Source: Dehalococcoidales bacterium (GTDB taxonomy: Bacteria; Chloroflexota; Dehalococcoidia; Dehalococcoidales; ARS1013). Taken from it: 15,207 nucleotides of DNA. The stretch covers positions 1-15,207 of the forward strand of contig DAOWHE010000011.1 in assembly GCA_030641585.1 (NCBI GenBank), given 5' to 3'. Of this stretch, positions 6,354 to 14,869 are shown one piece after another. Positions within the stretch are counted from its first letter, which is position 1. Each line of letters starts with the position of its first letter. A program made the translations under genes and the position numbers. The notes beneath the pieces were generated by a model that had not been told where the DNA came from, ran no database searches, and saw only the letters and a list, made by a program, of their open reading frames with translations.

Positions 6354-6369
6354 AGTTAGGAGGGGCAAA

Positions 6370-7428
6370 ATGATTATAATGAAAAAAAATGCAACACCGG
6401 AGCAGATAAGACATGTGGTCGGCGAGATAAAGAAGCATGGACTAAGAGCTGACATTTCCAGAGGGGAATTCAGAACAGTTATTGGCTTGGTCGGAGATGA
6501 GAGTAAGGTATCCTTTACTCACCTGGCCGCTCTGCCTGGCGTAAAGGAAGCCAGGATGGTTGAGACCCCCTACAAACTTATCAGCCGGGAATATAGCGAA
6601 CTGTTCCAAGGTGAGGATAAGAGTAAGATAGTTAAAGTAAATGATATTGAAATAGGCGGTAATGAACCAGTATTTGTCGCCGGCCCCTGTGCCATAGAGA
6701 GCAAAAAACAACTACTCAGAATCGCAGAAGAGGTCAAAAGAGCCGGGGCTCATATCTTGAGGGGTGGTATTTTTAAGCCAAGGAGTTCAGTTCACTCCTT
6801 CCAGGGCCTGGGGTCTTTAGGCTCAGAAGAGGCCGAAGAAGCCTTGAACTGGCTTCATGACGCCGGCGAAAGATTCGGCATGCCGGTAATGACTGAAGTA
6901 AGGGGGGAAGCACAGGTTGACTTGATAGCTGAGTATGTTGATATCCTGCAGATAGGGGCCAGAAATATGTACGACCAGGACCTGCTCGGCAAAGTGGCCA
7001 AGAAAGGTAAGCCTATTCTGTTTAAAAGACATTTTGGGGCTAGCATTGAAGAATTCCTCTCCTTTTCCGAGTATATTGCCGCTGAGGGCAACAAGGACAT
7101 CATCTTGTGTGAGCGGGGAATAGTCCCCATCGGTAAGGGTAAGAGCCACACCAGATATACCCTTGACCTGACGGCTGTCCCAGTAGTTCAGAAAGAGACC
7201 TATCTGCCGATAGTCGTTGACCCCTCTCATGCCACCGGACGCCGTGACCTTATCTTCAATATGAGTTGCGCCGCCATAGCCGCCGGAGCCAGTGGTTTGC
7301 TCATTGAGGTACACTATAACCCGGCAGAAGCACTGGTTGATGCCGAGCAAATGATAACCCCTGAGGAACTTAAGAGTATAATTGATGCCTGCAAGAGAAT
7401 CAATAAGGTCGTTAGAAACGTGAACTAG
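6370..7428 (+). CDS. aroF: 3-deoxy-7-phosphoheptulonate (DAHP) synthase, type I-beta with N-terminal regulatory domain
   Basis: This enzyme condenses phosphoenolpyruvate with erythrose-4-phosphate, the entry step to the shikimate pathway. Residues 1 to about 80 look like the ferredoxin-like domain that mediates Tyr/Phe inhibition in the Thermotoga enzyme. The TIM barrel follows, with GPCAIES (105-111), RGGIFKPR (131-138), ARN (197-199), FKR (218-220), CERG (247-250) and DPSHATGRRDL (284-294). Metal ligands by family comparison are Cys107, His287, Glu313 and Asp324, all present. Several active-site loops depart from the usual text: KPRSSVHSFQG instead of KPRTSPYSFQG, and KRHFGASIEE instead of KRGMSATIEE. 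The start at 6370 is favoured by AGGAGG 6 nt upstream; the second ATG at 6379 is too far from it. It is the first structural gene after the attenuator. Confidence 0.95.
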   Translation: MIIMKKNATPEQIRHVVGEIKKHGLRADISRGEFRTVIGLVGDESKVSFTHLAALPGVKEARMVETPYKLISREYSELFQGEDKSKIVKVNDIEIGGNEPVFVAGPCAIESKKQLLRIAEEVKRAGAHILRGGIFKPRSSVHSFQGLGSLGSEEAEEALNWLHDAGERFGMPVMTEVRGEAQVDLIAEYVDILQIGARNMYDQDLLGKVAKKGKPILFKRHFGASIEEFLSFSEYIAAEGNKDIILCERGIVPIGKGKSHTRYTLDLTAVPVVQKETYLPIVVDPSHATGRRDLIFNMSCAAIAAGASGLLIEVHYNPAEALVDAEQMITPEELKSIIDACKRINKVVRNVN

Positions 7429-7439
7429 AGTTGCATAGG

Positions 7440-8513
7440 ATGAGAAAAGTTAAGATAAACCTCGGACTAAATAGCTACCAGATTCTGATAGGCTCTGACC
7501 TGCTTAAAGAGAGCGGGCAGTGGCTAAAAGAGATTGGTTTTAGTGACAAGCTGGTAATTATTACCAACCCTATAGTGCAAAAGCTATATGGCAATAGCCT
7601 AAAACAGGCTCTTTTGAAGGACGGTTTTAAGGTAACTATACTGTCGGTTGCTGATGGGGAAGAGCAAAAATCACTTGAGACCGCCGGCAGGCTCTATACC
7701 GAGCTGAGTAAAGCCTATACCGAGCGAGGAACACCAATTTTAGCCTTAGGTGGCGGCGTTATTGGTGACCTGGCTGGCTTCGTGGCGGCCACATATTTTC
7801 GTGGAGTACCTCTGGTACAAATTCCGACCACCCTGCTGGCGCAGGTTGATTCAAGCATCGGTGGCAAGGTGGCGGTAAACCACGGCCAGTTAAAAAACAA
7901 GATTGGCGCCTTTTACCAACCAAGGCTGGTAATTAGTGATATCAGCACTCTTAAAAGCCTGCCCTCAGGAGAATTTGCCAACGGACTGGCCGAGATGATA
8001 AAGAGTGCCTTTATCCGGGACAGAGACTTCTTCACCTTTATAGAGACAAACCTTGATAAGATAAAATCGCTTGACGAGGGAGTACTTGAAGAGGTTGTTT
8101 GCCACTCGGCCAGGATTAAAGCCGAAGTGGTTAAAAAAGATGAGACTGACCTGGGCTTAAGACATATTTTAAACTATGGCCACACCATAGGCCATGCTAT
8201 TGAAACAGTCTCGGATTTCAGAGTGAACCATGGCGGAGCAGTTGCCGTCGGCATGCTGGCCGCAGCCAGAATCTCAAATAAACTGGGAATACTTGACACG
8301 GGTGAGTTAGCCAGGCTAAAGAGCCTTATTTTGGGCGCCGCTCTGCCAACAGAAATCCCAGACCTTGACAGGGGAAGACTAATCCAGGCAATAAAGCAGG
8401 ATAAGAAGGTTTCGGGGGGCAAGATAAAATTTGTCTTACCAAAAGCAATAGGCGATGTATTTATCACCGACCAGGTAAGCCTTTCCCTGATAGAGCAGGT
8501 TTTGGCAGGTTAA
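7440..8513 (+). CDS. aroB: 3-dehydroquinate synthase
   Basis: This enzyme converts DAHP to 3-dehydroquinate, using NAD+ and a divalent metal in the cytoplasm (second step). The protein is 357 residues, normal for the family. The nucleotide-binding stretch DGEEQKS, GGGVIGDLAGFVAATYFRG (about 104-122) and the PTTLLAQVDSSIGGK motif are clear. The metal ligands Glu185 (GLAEMIK), His248 (YGHTIGHA) and His264 (NHGGAVAVG) are present. I chose the ATG at 7440, because MRKVKINLG matches family starts. An in-frame TTG at 7431 adds three residues, and neither start has a strong SD. It follows the DAHP synthase gene by 11 nt. Confidence 0.96.
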   Translation: MRKVKINLGLNSYQILIGSDLLKESGQWLKEIGFSDKLVIITNPIVQKLYGNSLKQALLKDGFKVTILSVADGEEQKSLETAGRLYTELSKAYTERGTPILALGGGVIGDLAGFVAATYFRGVPLVQIPTTLLAQVDSSIGGKVAVNHGQLKNKIGAFYQPRLVISDISTLKSLPSGEFANGLAEMIKSAFIRDRDFFTFIETNLDKIKSLDEGVLEEVVCHSARIKAEVVKKDETDLGLRHILNYGHTIGHAIETVSDFRVNHGGAVAVGMLAAARISNKLGILDTGELARLKSLILGAALPTEIPDLDRGRLIQAIKQDKKVSGGKIKFVLPKAIGDVFITDQVSLSLIEQVLAG

Positions 8514-8514
8514 G

Positions 8515-9171
8515 ATGAAGAAACCTAGAATTTGTGCTGTAATTACAGATAACGACCTAGAGGCAATAAGAGAAGTTCAGCCGCTGGTTGAGCGCTTTGA
8601 AGTCCGAATAGACCTTATTGGTGATGGCTGGCAGGAGGTGGCTAGGGCACTGAACAAGCCCTGGATAGCCTGTAACCGGACTATCTCGGAGGGAGGCAAC
8701 TGGCAGCAAAGCGAGGCCAGGAGAAAAGAGGAACTACTTAAAGCCGTCCAGCTGGGGGCAGACATGGTTGACATTGAGCTCAGCACCAGCAATCTGGAGA
8801 GAGTAGTATCACTGATTAAAAAGAAAGCCAGCTGTATCCTGTCATTTCACGAGCTTGAGAAGACGCCGCTTCTTAAGCACCTAAAGGAAATAGTTAAAAG
8901 ACAACTTGCCGCCGGCGCCGATATCTGCAAGGTGGTAACTACTGCCCAAAACTTCGAAGACAACCTGACCGTCTTAAAGCTTATCCCGGAGTTTCCCGGA
9001 ACAAGATTAGTTGCCTTTGCCATGGGACCGCTGGGGCTACCGAGCCGGATTCTCTGTCCCCTGGTCGGTGGCGATTTCAGCTATGCCGCAATCCAAAGGG
9101 GCAAGGAATCGGCTCCGGGACAGATCACAGTAGCAGAGCTAAAAAAGCTCTATGAAATGGTGACTGTATGA
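8515..9171 (+). CDS. aroD: 3-dehydroquinate dehydratase, type I
   Basis: This enzyme dehydrates 3-dehydroquinate to 3-dehydroshikimate through a Schiff base (third step). The protein has 218 residues, a compact type I enzyme. Catalytic residues by comparison with E. coli are Lys139 in ICKVVTTAQN (Schiff base), His112 in SFHELEKTP and Arg178 in the SR pair of GPLGLPSR. The SAPGQ motif (199-203) closes the active site. VDIEL (85-89) contains the usual substrate-binding Glu. It is the type I fold, not the unrelated type II AroQ dehydratase. It starts 1 nt after the aroB stop and overlaps aroE by 4 nt. Confidence 0.95.
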   Translation: MKKPRICAVITDNDLEAIREVQPLVERFEVRIDLIGDGWQEVARALNKPWIACNRTISEGGNWQQSEARRKEELLKAVQLGADMVDIELSTSNLERVVSLIKKKASCILSFHELEKTPLLKHLKEIVKRQLAAGADICKVVTTAQNFEDNLTVLKLIPEFPGTRLVAFAMGPLGLPSRILCPLVGGDFSYAAIQRGKESAPGQITVAELKKLYEMVTV

Positions 9172-10031
9172 TATCAGGCAAAACCAGAATCTGTGGGTTA
9201 ATCGGCGACCCGGTAGAGCACAGCATGTCGCCGGCGATGCACAATGCCGCCTTTAAAGATAGGGGAATAGACTACGTGTATCTTCCATTCAAGGTAGCCA
9301 AAGAGCAGCTAGACAGGGCTATTTTGGGTGTAAGAGCCCTGAATATAAGGGGCTTAAATGTCACCATCCCCCACAAGGTCGCTGTTATGCCACTTCTTGA
9401 CGAACTGGACCCGCTGTCAGAAAGAATAGGTGCTGTAAATACTATAGTCAATAGTGACGGCATCTTGAAGGGCTATAACACCGATGCCCACGGTTTCCTA
9501 AAAGCCATGATGGAGCGGGGTATTGAGCCGGAGGGTAAAAATGTGGTTGTTCTGGGAGCCGGCGGCGCCTCAAGGGCGATTTCCTTCATTCTGGCAGAGA
9601 AGGGAGCCAATTTAGTTATCCTAAACAGGCAATTGGAAATAGACTGGGCGGTTGAGTTAGCCAGCAATATCTCACGGGCTTTTGGCAGAAAGGTTAAAGC
9701 CCTGGAGCTAGGGGAGCAAAATCTGGCAAAAGTATTAAAAAAAGGCGATATTCTGGTTAATGCTACCAGCGTCGGTATGAGCCCCAATACTGGCGAAACT
9801 CCAGTCCCGGCTCGGCTACTCAAAGGCAACCTTATCGTCTTTGATATCGTCTATAATCCAGTCAAAACCAGGCTGCTAGCCGAAGCCGAGGCCGCCGGTG
9901 CTAGCACCATAAGTGGTCTTGAGATGCTGGTCTGGCAGGGGACGTTAGCCTTTGAGATGTGGACCGGACTTAAGGCCCCGCTAGAGGTAATGAAAGAAGC
10001 GGTAGTTAAGGCACTAAAAGATGAAAACTAA
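9168..10031 (+). CDS. aroE: Shikimate dehydrogenase
   Basis: This enzyme reduces 3-dehydroshikimate to shikimate with NADPH (fourth step). It has 287 residues. The substrate domain has HSMSPAMHNAAF (18-29), NVTIPHK with catalytic Lys70, AVNT (89-92) and GYNTDAHG with catalytic Asp106. The Rossmann domain has VLGAGGASRA (128-137), then NATSVGMSP, and the C-terminal GLEMLVWQG segment whose Gln binds substrate. It starts at an ATG that overlaps the aroD TGA (ATGA), indicating translational coupling, and its last 11 nt overlap aroK. Confidence 0.96.
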   Translation: MISGKTRICGLIGDPVEHSMSPAMHNAAFKDRGIDYVYLPFKVAKEQLDRAILGVRALNIRGLNVTIPHKVAVMPLLDELDPLSERIGAVNTIVNSDGILKGYNTDAHGFLKAMMERGIEPEGKNVVVLGAGGASRAISFILAEKGANLVILNRQLEIDWAVELASNISRAFGRKVKALELGEQNLAKVLKKGDILVNATSVGMSPNTGETPVPARLLKGNLIVFDIVYNPVKTRLLAEAEAAGASTISGLEMLVWQGTLAFEMWTGLKAPLEVMKEAVVKALKDEN

Positions 10032-10548
10032 TATCGCCTTAATAGGTTTTATGGGAAGCGGTAAGACAGCTGTGGGTAAGATTTTAGCTGCGAAACTGAA
10101 CAAGCGATTTGCAGAGCTGGATAGCCTGATTGAGCACAAAGCAGGGAAATCGATACCTGAGATATTTGACCAAGACGGCGAGATAGCCTTTCGCCAGCTT
10201 GAGATTGAGGTCACCAGAGAGGTGTCCAGAAGTAAGAACCAGGTTATCGCCTGCGGCGGCGGCATAGTGCTTAACAAAATAAATATTGACCGCTTAAAAG
10301 ATGAAACGGTGATAGTCTATCTAACAGCATCTCCGGGGGCAATTCTGAAACGGACATCAGCTGACAAAAATGAAAGGCCACTGCTTAAGAATAATAAAGC
10401 GGTGACCATCAGCCAGCTTCTCAGATTCAGAAAGCCTTTCTATGAGAGAGCGGCTGATATTAAGATAGATACCTCAAAACTGGATATTAATGCTGTTGCC
10501 AACAAGATAATAGCCAGACTGAAAGAAGATGAAAGTTTCCATCCATAA
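10021..10548 (+). CDS. aroK: Shikimate kinase
   Basis: This enzyme phosphorylates shikimate at the 3-OH with ATP (fifth step). The protein has 175 residues, normal for the family. Walker A is GFMGSGKT (9-16). The shikimate-binding residues are Asp34 (ELDSLIE), Arg58 (AFRQLE) and the CGGGIV loop (78-83). The LID region is RTSADKNERPLL, with Arg119. The gene begins within the last 11 nt of aroE and ends 20 nt inside aroA, so three reading frames are closely interlocked. I use aroK rather than aroL as the generic single-gene name. Confidence 0.95.
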   Translation: MKTNIALIGFMGSGKTAVGKILAAKLNKRFAELDSLIEHKAGKSIPEIFDQDGEIAFRQLEIEVTREVSRSKNQVIACGGGIVLNKINIDRLKDETVIVYLTASPGAILKRTSADKNERPLLKNNKAVTISQLLRFRKPFYERAADIKIDTSKLDINAVANKIIARLKEDESFHP

Positions 10549-11788
10549 AAGTGAGATAAACGGCAAAGTAACAGCCCCTTCTTCCAAGAGCTATACCATC
10601 CGGGGGCTGATGTGTGCCGCTCTGGCCAGGGGCAGAAGTGAAATAATACACCCCTTAATCTCAGAGGATACCGAGGCCGCTGCAGAAGTGCTGGGTCAGA
10701 TTGGAGTCAGTATCCATAAGCAGGGGAGCCGCTGGCAGGTAATGGGCGGTCCTCTTAAGCAGCCAACCGAAGACCTTTTCTGCCGTGATTCGGCGGCCAC
10801 CCTGAGATTTATGACCGCCATCTGCGCACTCGTTCCGGGAAAGTGCCGTCTGCTGCTAGGACCTTCACTCTCAAAAAGACCGATAACACCTTTGCTTCAG
10901 GCTCTAGGACAGCTAGGGGTAAACTGCCGGGCTGATGGTGCATCGGTAACCGTTAGGGGTGGCAGATTGAAGGGCGGAATGGTGAAGCTGCCAGGTGATA
11001 TAAGCTCCCAGTTCATATCAGCCCTACTGCTAATAGCCCCCCTGGCTGAGGGAGGTATCAGCATCAGGCTAACCACACCGCCCAAGTCAAAGCCATATCT
11101 TAAAATGACCCTGGACTGCCTGGAAAAGTTCGGCATAAAACTTGAAGCACCAGAAGACCTCAGGGAATTTGAAGTGCCAAAACAGGAATATAGACCAGCC
11201 AGTTACCAGATAGAGGGGGACTGGTCGTCAGCATCATACTTATTAGCGCTGGGGGCTGTCCTGGGCAAGGTTACGGTCACCAACCTCAATCCGGAGAGTT
11301 TGCAAGGAGACCGGATAATGTTAAACTTACTGAAAGACATGGGCGCCCAGGTTTTGGTGAGTAACGACTCAGTTACAGTACAAAGGTCAAAGCTAGAGGC
11401 TATCACTGCTGACCTGTCTGACTGTATTGACCTGCTGCCAACCCTGGCTATCCTGGCGGCAGTTGCCGATGGAGCAAGCCAATTTACCGGTATCAAAAGA
11501 GCCCGGCTGAAGGAATCAAACCGGGTGGCCGCTTTAAGGGAGGGTCTTACCAGAATGGGTATAAAAGTTATAGAGGAGACAGATAGCCTCACCATCGTCG
11601 GCTCAAGACCAAAGGGCTCATCAATAGATAGCCATGATGACCACCGGATTGCCATGGCCTTTAGCATACTCGGCTCAAGCACCGGTGCAACAACAATAAA
11701 CGGTGCTGAATGTGTCCGAAAGACATACCCCGAGTTCTGGGATATACTAAGGAGCCTGGGAGGCAAGGTAGAGATAGATGGCAAATAG
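10529..11788 (+). CDS. aroA: 3-phosphoshikimate 1-carboxyvinyltransferase (EPSP synthase)
   Basis: This enzyme transfers the enolpyruvyl group of PEP to shikimate-3-phosphate (sixth step). The 419 residues form the usual two-domain inside-out barrel. Lys20 is in [12 protein letters not shown] (159-161) binds shikimate-3-phosphate; Asp301 is in DCIDLLP; the Glu329 motif is KESNR (328-332, where KESDR is usual); DHRIAMA is at 371-377. The PEP-site loop reads [10 protein letters not shown] (85-94): the position matching E. coli Gly96 is Ala89, and Arg86 stands where Gly is normal. The Ala is a feature of glyphosate-insensitive enzymes such as CP4. The gene overlaps aroK by 20 nt and aroC by 11 nt. 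Confidence 0.95.
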   Translation: MKVSIHKSEINGKVTAPSSKSYTIRGLMCAALARGRSEIIHPLISEDTEAAAEVLGQIGVSIHKQGSRWQVMGGPLKQPTEDLFCRDSAATLRFMTAICALVPGKCRLLLGPSLSKRPITPLLQALGQLGVNCRADGASVTVRGGRLKGGMVKLPGDISSQFISALLLIAPLAEGGISIRLTTPPKSKPYLKMTLDCLEKFGIKLEAPEDLREFEVPKQEYRPASYQIEGDWSSASYLLALGAVLGKVTVTNLNPESLQGDRIMLNLLKDMGAQVLVSNDSVTVQRSKLEAITADLSDCIDLLPTLAILAAVADGASQFTGIKRARLKESNRVAALREGLTRMGIKVIEETDSLTIVGSRPKGSSIDSHDDHRIAMAFSILGSSTGATTINGAECVRKTYPEFWDILRSLGGKVEIDGK

Positions 11789-12869
11789 TTTTGGCCAGCT
11801 GTTTAAGATAACCAGCTTTGGTGAAAGCCACGGGGACTTAATCGGCATTGTCATTGATGGCTGTCCCGCCGGGCTGGCCATCACCGAGGCTGACATCCAA
11901 AGCGAGCTGGATAAGAGAAAGCCGGGAACCAGCACACTTACCACGGCAAGAAAAGAAGAGGACAGGGTTGAGGTTCTTTCCGGCGTCCTGGACGGACACA
12001 CCACTGGTGCCCCAATTTGTCTAATAATACGCAATAAAGACATTGATTCAGGTGAATATAGAAAGTCAAGGTTCCTGCCAAGACCAGGCCACGCCGACTA
12101 TACTGCCTATATGAAATACGGGGGCTTTAACGACTTCAGAGGTGGCGGCAGATTCTCAGGAAGAATCACCGCCGGTTTTGTCATGGCTGGCGCCATCGCC
12201 CGTAAACTAGTCGGTCTCATCGGGACTGAGGTTCTGGCACATACTGTTGAGATAGGTGGTATAGCTGCCCAGCCGAAGGATTTAGGGGAAATAAGAGAAA
12301 ATGTAGCCAAAAACCAGGTTGGCTGTGCCGACCCGAAGGCGGCTGAAGAGATGGCAACAGCCATCAAAAAGGCTCAAGAGGAGAGCGACAGCCTGGGAGG
12401 CATTATAGAAGGCATCGCCCTGAATGTGCCGGTGGGCCTGGGCGAGCCGGTTTTTGACACTCTAGAAGGGGAGCTGGCTAAAGCCCTCTTTGCCATTCCG
12501 GCGGTTAAAGGGGTCGAGTTCGGCTCGGGCTTCTCCGCCGCCAGAAAAAGAGGTTCCCAGAACAACGACCCGTTTATTATCAGAGATGGTAAGATAGTAA
12601 CCACGACCAATAACGCCGGTGGCATACTCGGCGGCATAAGCAGTGGTATGCCGGTAGTGCTCAGGGTGGTGGTCAAGCCGACATCATCAATAGCAAAGAG
12701 CCAGCAGACGGTGAACATGAAAGATTTAGAAAGTGCCAGTTTGGAGGTCAGGGGAAGGCACGATGCCTGTATCGTCCCCAGAGCGGTGGTTGTGGTAGAG
12801 GCGATGATGGCGGTAACCCTGTGTGACTTTGCCATAAGAGCGGGACTGATACCGGGGGTAATAAAATGA
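11778..12869 (+). CDS. aroC: Chorismate synthase
   Basis: This enzyme removes phosphate from EPSP to give chorismate, with reduced FMN as cofactor (seventh step). It has 363 residues, full length. FGESHG (14-19) holds the first conserved His, followed by GCPAGL, then [21 protein letters not shown] and [11 protein letters not shown]. Further on, [13 protein letters not shown] and the C-terminal [13 protein letters not shown] motif are intact. The start ATG lies inside the last 11 nt of aroA, and the stop overlaps the pheA start as ATGA. No flavin reductase domain is fused, so a separate reductant is needed. Confidence 0.97.
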   Translation: MANSFGQLFKITSFGESHGDLIGIVIDGCPAGLAITEADIQSELDKRKPGTSTLTTARKEEDRVEVLSGVLDGHTTGAPICLIIRNKDIDSGEYRKSRFLPRPGHADYTAYMKYGGFNDFRGGGRFSGRITAGFVMAGAIARKLVGLIGTEVLAHTVEIGGIAAQPKDLGEIRENVAKNQVGCADPKAAEEMATAIKKAQEESDSLGGIIEGIALNVPVGLGEPVFDTLEGELAKALFAIPAVKGVEFGSGFSAARKRGSQNNDPFIIRDGKIVTTTNNAGGILGGISSGMPVVLRVVVKPTSSIAKSQQTVNMKDLESASLEVRGRHDACIVPRAVVVVEAMMAVTLCDFAIRAGLIPGVIK

Positions 12870-13936
12870 ACCTAGAAGACCTAAGAAAAAGGATAGAGGA
12901 AGTTGATGCGGCTATAGTCAGGCTTATCGCTGAAAGGATAAGGATTGCCGAGGAGATAGGCCAAGAGAAAAGACAACGGCACATACCAATTGAGGACAGG
13001 CAAAGAGAAGATAGAGTTCTTACAAATGTCAGAAACATCGCCCGAACCGAAAGTGTAAACCAGCAAGATATAGAAAGCATCTACCGCCAAATAATCGCCG
13101 CCACCAAAGGCGCCCAGGGAATAGTGGTCGCTTTTCAGGGTGAAGTCGGTGCCTACAGCGAGGAAGCCGCCGTTCACTTTTTCAGCTCCTCAACCAATGT
13201 TAAGCCGTGTGAAAGCCTGGAAAAGGTCTTTAAGGCTGTGGAACAGGATGATGAGGTACAGTTTGGCATCGCTCCCATTGAGAACTCACTTGAGGGTAGC
13301 ATCAGTAAGACCTATGATTTGCTTTTGGACTCAAGCCTCAAGGTCTGTGGTGAAATAGAGCTCAGGGTTTCCCACTGCCTGATAGCCAACCCGGGGGCAA
13401 CACTTAGCTCAATAAAAAGAATCTACTCTCACCCCCAGGCTCTGGGACAGTGCCAGGCTTTCATAAAACACCTGGACTGTGAACTTATACCGACCTACGA
13501 TACCGCCGGCAGCGTTAAGATGATAAAAGAAAAGAAGATAACCGATGGCGCTGCCATCGCCGGCCTAAGAGCCGCTGAAATCTACGGGATGGAGATTATC
13601 GCCCGCGAGATAGAGGATAACCCGAATAACTTCACCCGCTTTTTCATCCTGGCCAGGAAGGACTCTCCACCTACGGGGAATGATAAGACCTCAGTGGTTT
13701 TTTCAGTGAAACATAAACCGGGAGCACTGTTTGGCTTCCTCAAGGAACTGACAGCCAGAAATATAAATTTGACCAAGATAGAGTCCAGGCCAACCAGACA
13801 AAAGCCGTGGGAATATAACTTTTACCTGGATTTTGAGGGCCACCGGGAAGACAAAGAGCCTAAAGAGGTCCTGGAAAAACTGAAAGACTACGCCATCTTT
13901 ATCAAGGTGCTGGGTTCCTACCCTAAAGCAAAGTAA
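12866..13936 (+). CDS. pheA: Bifunctional chorismate mutase / prephenate dehydratase (P-protein)
   Basis: This enzyme rearranges chorismate to prephenate and then decarboxylates and dehydrates it to phenylpyruvate, the Phe precursor. It has 356 residues in three parts. The first is an AroQ-type chorismate mutase helix bundle (about 1-85, starting [12 protein letters not shown]). The second is prephenate dehydratase (about 87-265, with [11 protein letters not shown] and the TRF catalytic motif at 257-259). The third is a C-terminal ACT domain (about 274-356) with PGALF (285-289) and ESRP (306-309), the Phe-binding motifs of feedback-inhibited enzymes. It overlaps aroC by 4 nt. Its mutase domain probably also supplies prephenate to the neighbouring TyrA, which lacks one. 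Confidence 0.96.
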   Translation: MNLEDLRKRIEEVDAAIVRLIAERIRIAEEIGQEKRQRHIPIEDRQREDRVLTNVRNIARTESVNQQDIESIYRQIIAATKGAQGIVVAFQGEVGAYSEEAAVHFFSSSTNVKPCESLEKVFKAVEQDDEVQFGIAPIENSLEGSISKTYDLLLDSSLKVCGEIELRVSHCLIANPGATLSSIKRIYSHPQALGQCQAFIKHLDCELIPTYDTAGSVKMIKEKKITDGAAIAGLRAAEIYGMEIIAREIEDNPNNFTRFFILARKDSPPTGNDKTSVVFSVKHKPGALFGFLKELTARNINLTKIESRPTRQKPWEYNFYLDFEGHREDKEPKEVLEKLKDYAIFIKVLGSYPKAK

Positions 13937-13955
13937 GAAAGCCACAGAGCAACAG

Positions 13956-14825
13956 ATGAAAGTAGCCATAATCGGCGGCTCAGGGAAGATGGGAAAATGG
14001 TTTGCCCGCTTTCTGCTGGAGGATGGCAAAGAGGTGGTGTTAATCGGCAGAAACGAGGCAAAGCTTAAGAAAATCGGGCGTGAGCTCGGCGCCCAGGCCA
14101 CTACCAATATAGAAGCCGTTAAGCAGGCTGACGTAATTTTAATATCAGTGCCAATAGACCATTTTGAAGAGGTCGCAACAAAGCTAAGCCCACACACGCA
14201 TTCTGAGCAGATTATTCTGGATATTACCTCAGTCAAGGTGCTGCCAGTGGCAGCAATGCACCGCCACATAAAAAAGGGGCTCCTACTGGGAACACACCCG
14301 GTATTTGGTCCCGGTGCCGGAAGTGTTGCCAATCACAACTTCGTCCTGACACCTACTAACCAGCAAGAGTCGGCGCTGGCAGAAAAGGTCAGGGGCTACC
14401 TGGAAGCCAAAGGTGCTAAAGTCACCTTGATGAGCCCGCAAGAACACGATGAAACGATGACCGTCATTCTTGGGCTGGCTCACTTCATCGCCATAGTCTC
14501 CGCCGATACCCTGGCCAACCTCGACCGCTTGAGTCAGATGCCTCAAATCGGTGGCATTACCTATAAAGTACTATTATCACTGGTAGAAAGCGTCATATCA
14601 GAAGACCCGGAACTTTATGCCTCGTTGCAGATGAGCTTACCCAACCTGCCTGAGATTCAAGAGCTATTTCAGAAAAGCGCCAAAACCTGGGCTGCGCTGG
14701 TAAAGCACAAAGATAAGCCAGAATTTGCAAGGAGAATGAAAGCTTTAAGAAGCAAGCTTGAGCAAGATAACCCCGATTTTGGCAAGGCTTATGATAACAT
14801 GTACCGCATTGCCGAGGGGCTATAA
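13956..14825 (+). CDS. tyrA: Prephenate (or arogenate) dehydrogenase
   Basis: This enzyme oxidatively decarboxylates prephenate to 4-hydroxyphenylpyruvate on the Tyr branch. It has 289 residues. The N-terminal Rossmann domain has GGSGKMG (7-13), and after the second strand it has GRN (31-33) instead of an acidic residue, which suggests NADP+ use (inference). The family motif HPVFGP (114-119) and the His in LGLAHF (176) are present; the rest is the helical dimer domain. There is no chorismate mutase domain and no clear ACT domain. The gene starts 19 nt after pheA without a strong SD and is the last gene of the operon. Prephenate versus arogenate specificity cannot be read from the sequence. 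Confidence 0.92.
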   Translation: MKVAIIGGSGKMGKWFARFLLEDGKEVVLIGRNEAKLKKIGRELGAQATTNIEAVKQADVILISVPIDHFEEVATKLSPHTHSEQIILDITSVKVLPVAAMHRHIKKGLLLGTHPVFGPGAGSVANHNFVLTPTNQQESALAEKVRGYLEAKGAKVTLMSPQEHDETMTVILGLAHFIAIVSADTLANLDRLSQMPQIGGITYKVLLSLVESVISEDPELYASLQMSLPNLPEIQELFQKSAKTWAALVKHKDKPEFARRMKALRSKLEQDNPDFGKAYDNMYRIAEGL

Positions 14826-14869
14826 AAACCGCCGATAGAGCCAAATCTTTTTCTTACCCTGAGGGTCCC
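14826..14869. other. Convergent tyrA / glutaredoxin junction, no clear terminator
   Basis: These 44 nt separate two convergent genes. The only symmetry is a 4-bp ACCC/GGGT stem. The T-run CTTTTTC lies upstream of that stem on the plus strand, not downstream. No convincing intrinsic terminator serves either gene here. Confidence 0.5.

Noticed and set aside
6153..6359. 68-codon plus-strand ORF from TTG 6153 across the attenuator
   Set aside because: It starts at a TTG without an SD, runs through both arms of the terminator, and resembles no protein. The other frame holds the leader peptide with clear SD and aromatic codons.
6126..6369. T-box riboswitch as an alternative explanation of the leader
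   Set aside because: I find no T-box sequence of the TGGNACCGCG type before the terminator and no long specifier stem. The translated leader ORF model accounts for the parts better.
6823..7350. 175-codon minus-strand ORF opposite the DAHP synthase gene
   Set aside because: It is antisense to a conserved enzyme in all its length, with no SD or family motif.
13703..14332. 209-codon minus-strand ORF opposite pheA and tyrA
   Set aside because: It lies opposite two well-identified genes, its sequence is low-information and Ser/Pro/Phe-rich, and it has no recognisable motif. It is a frame shadow.
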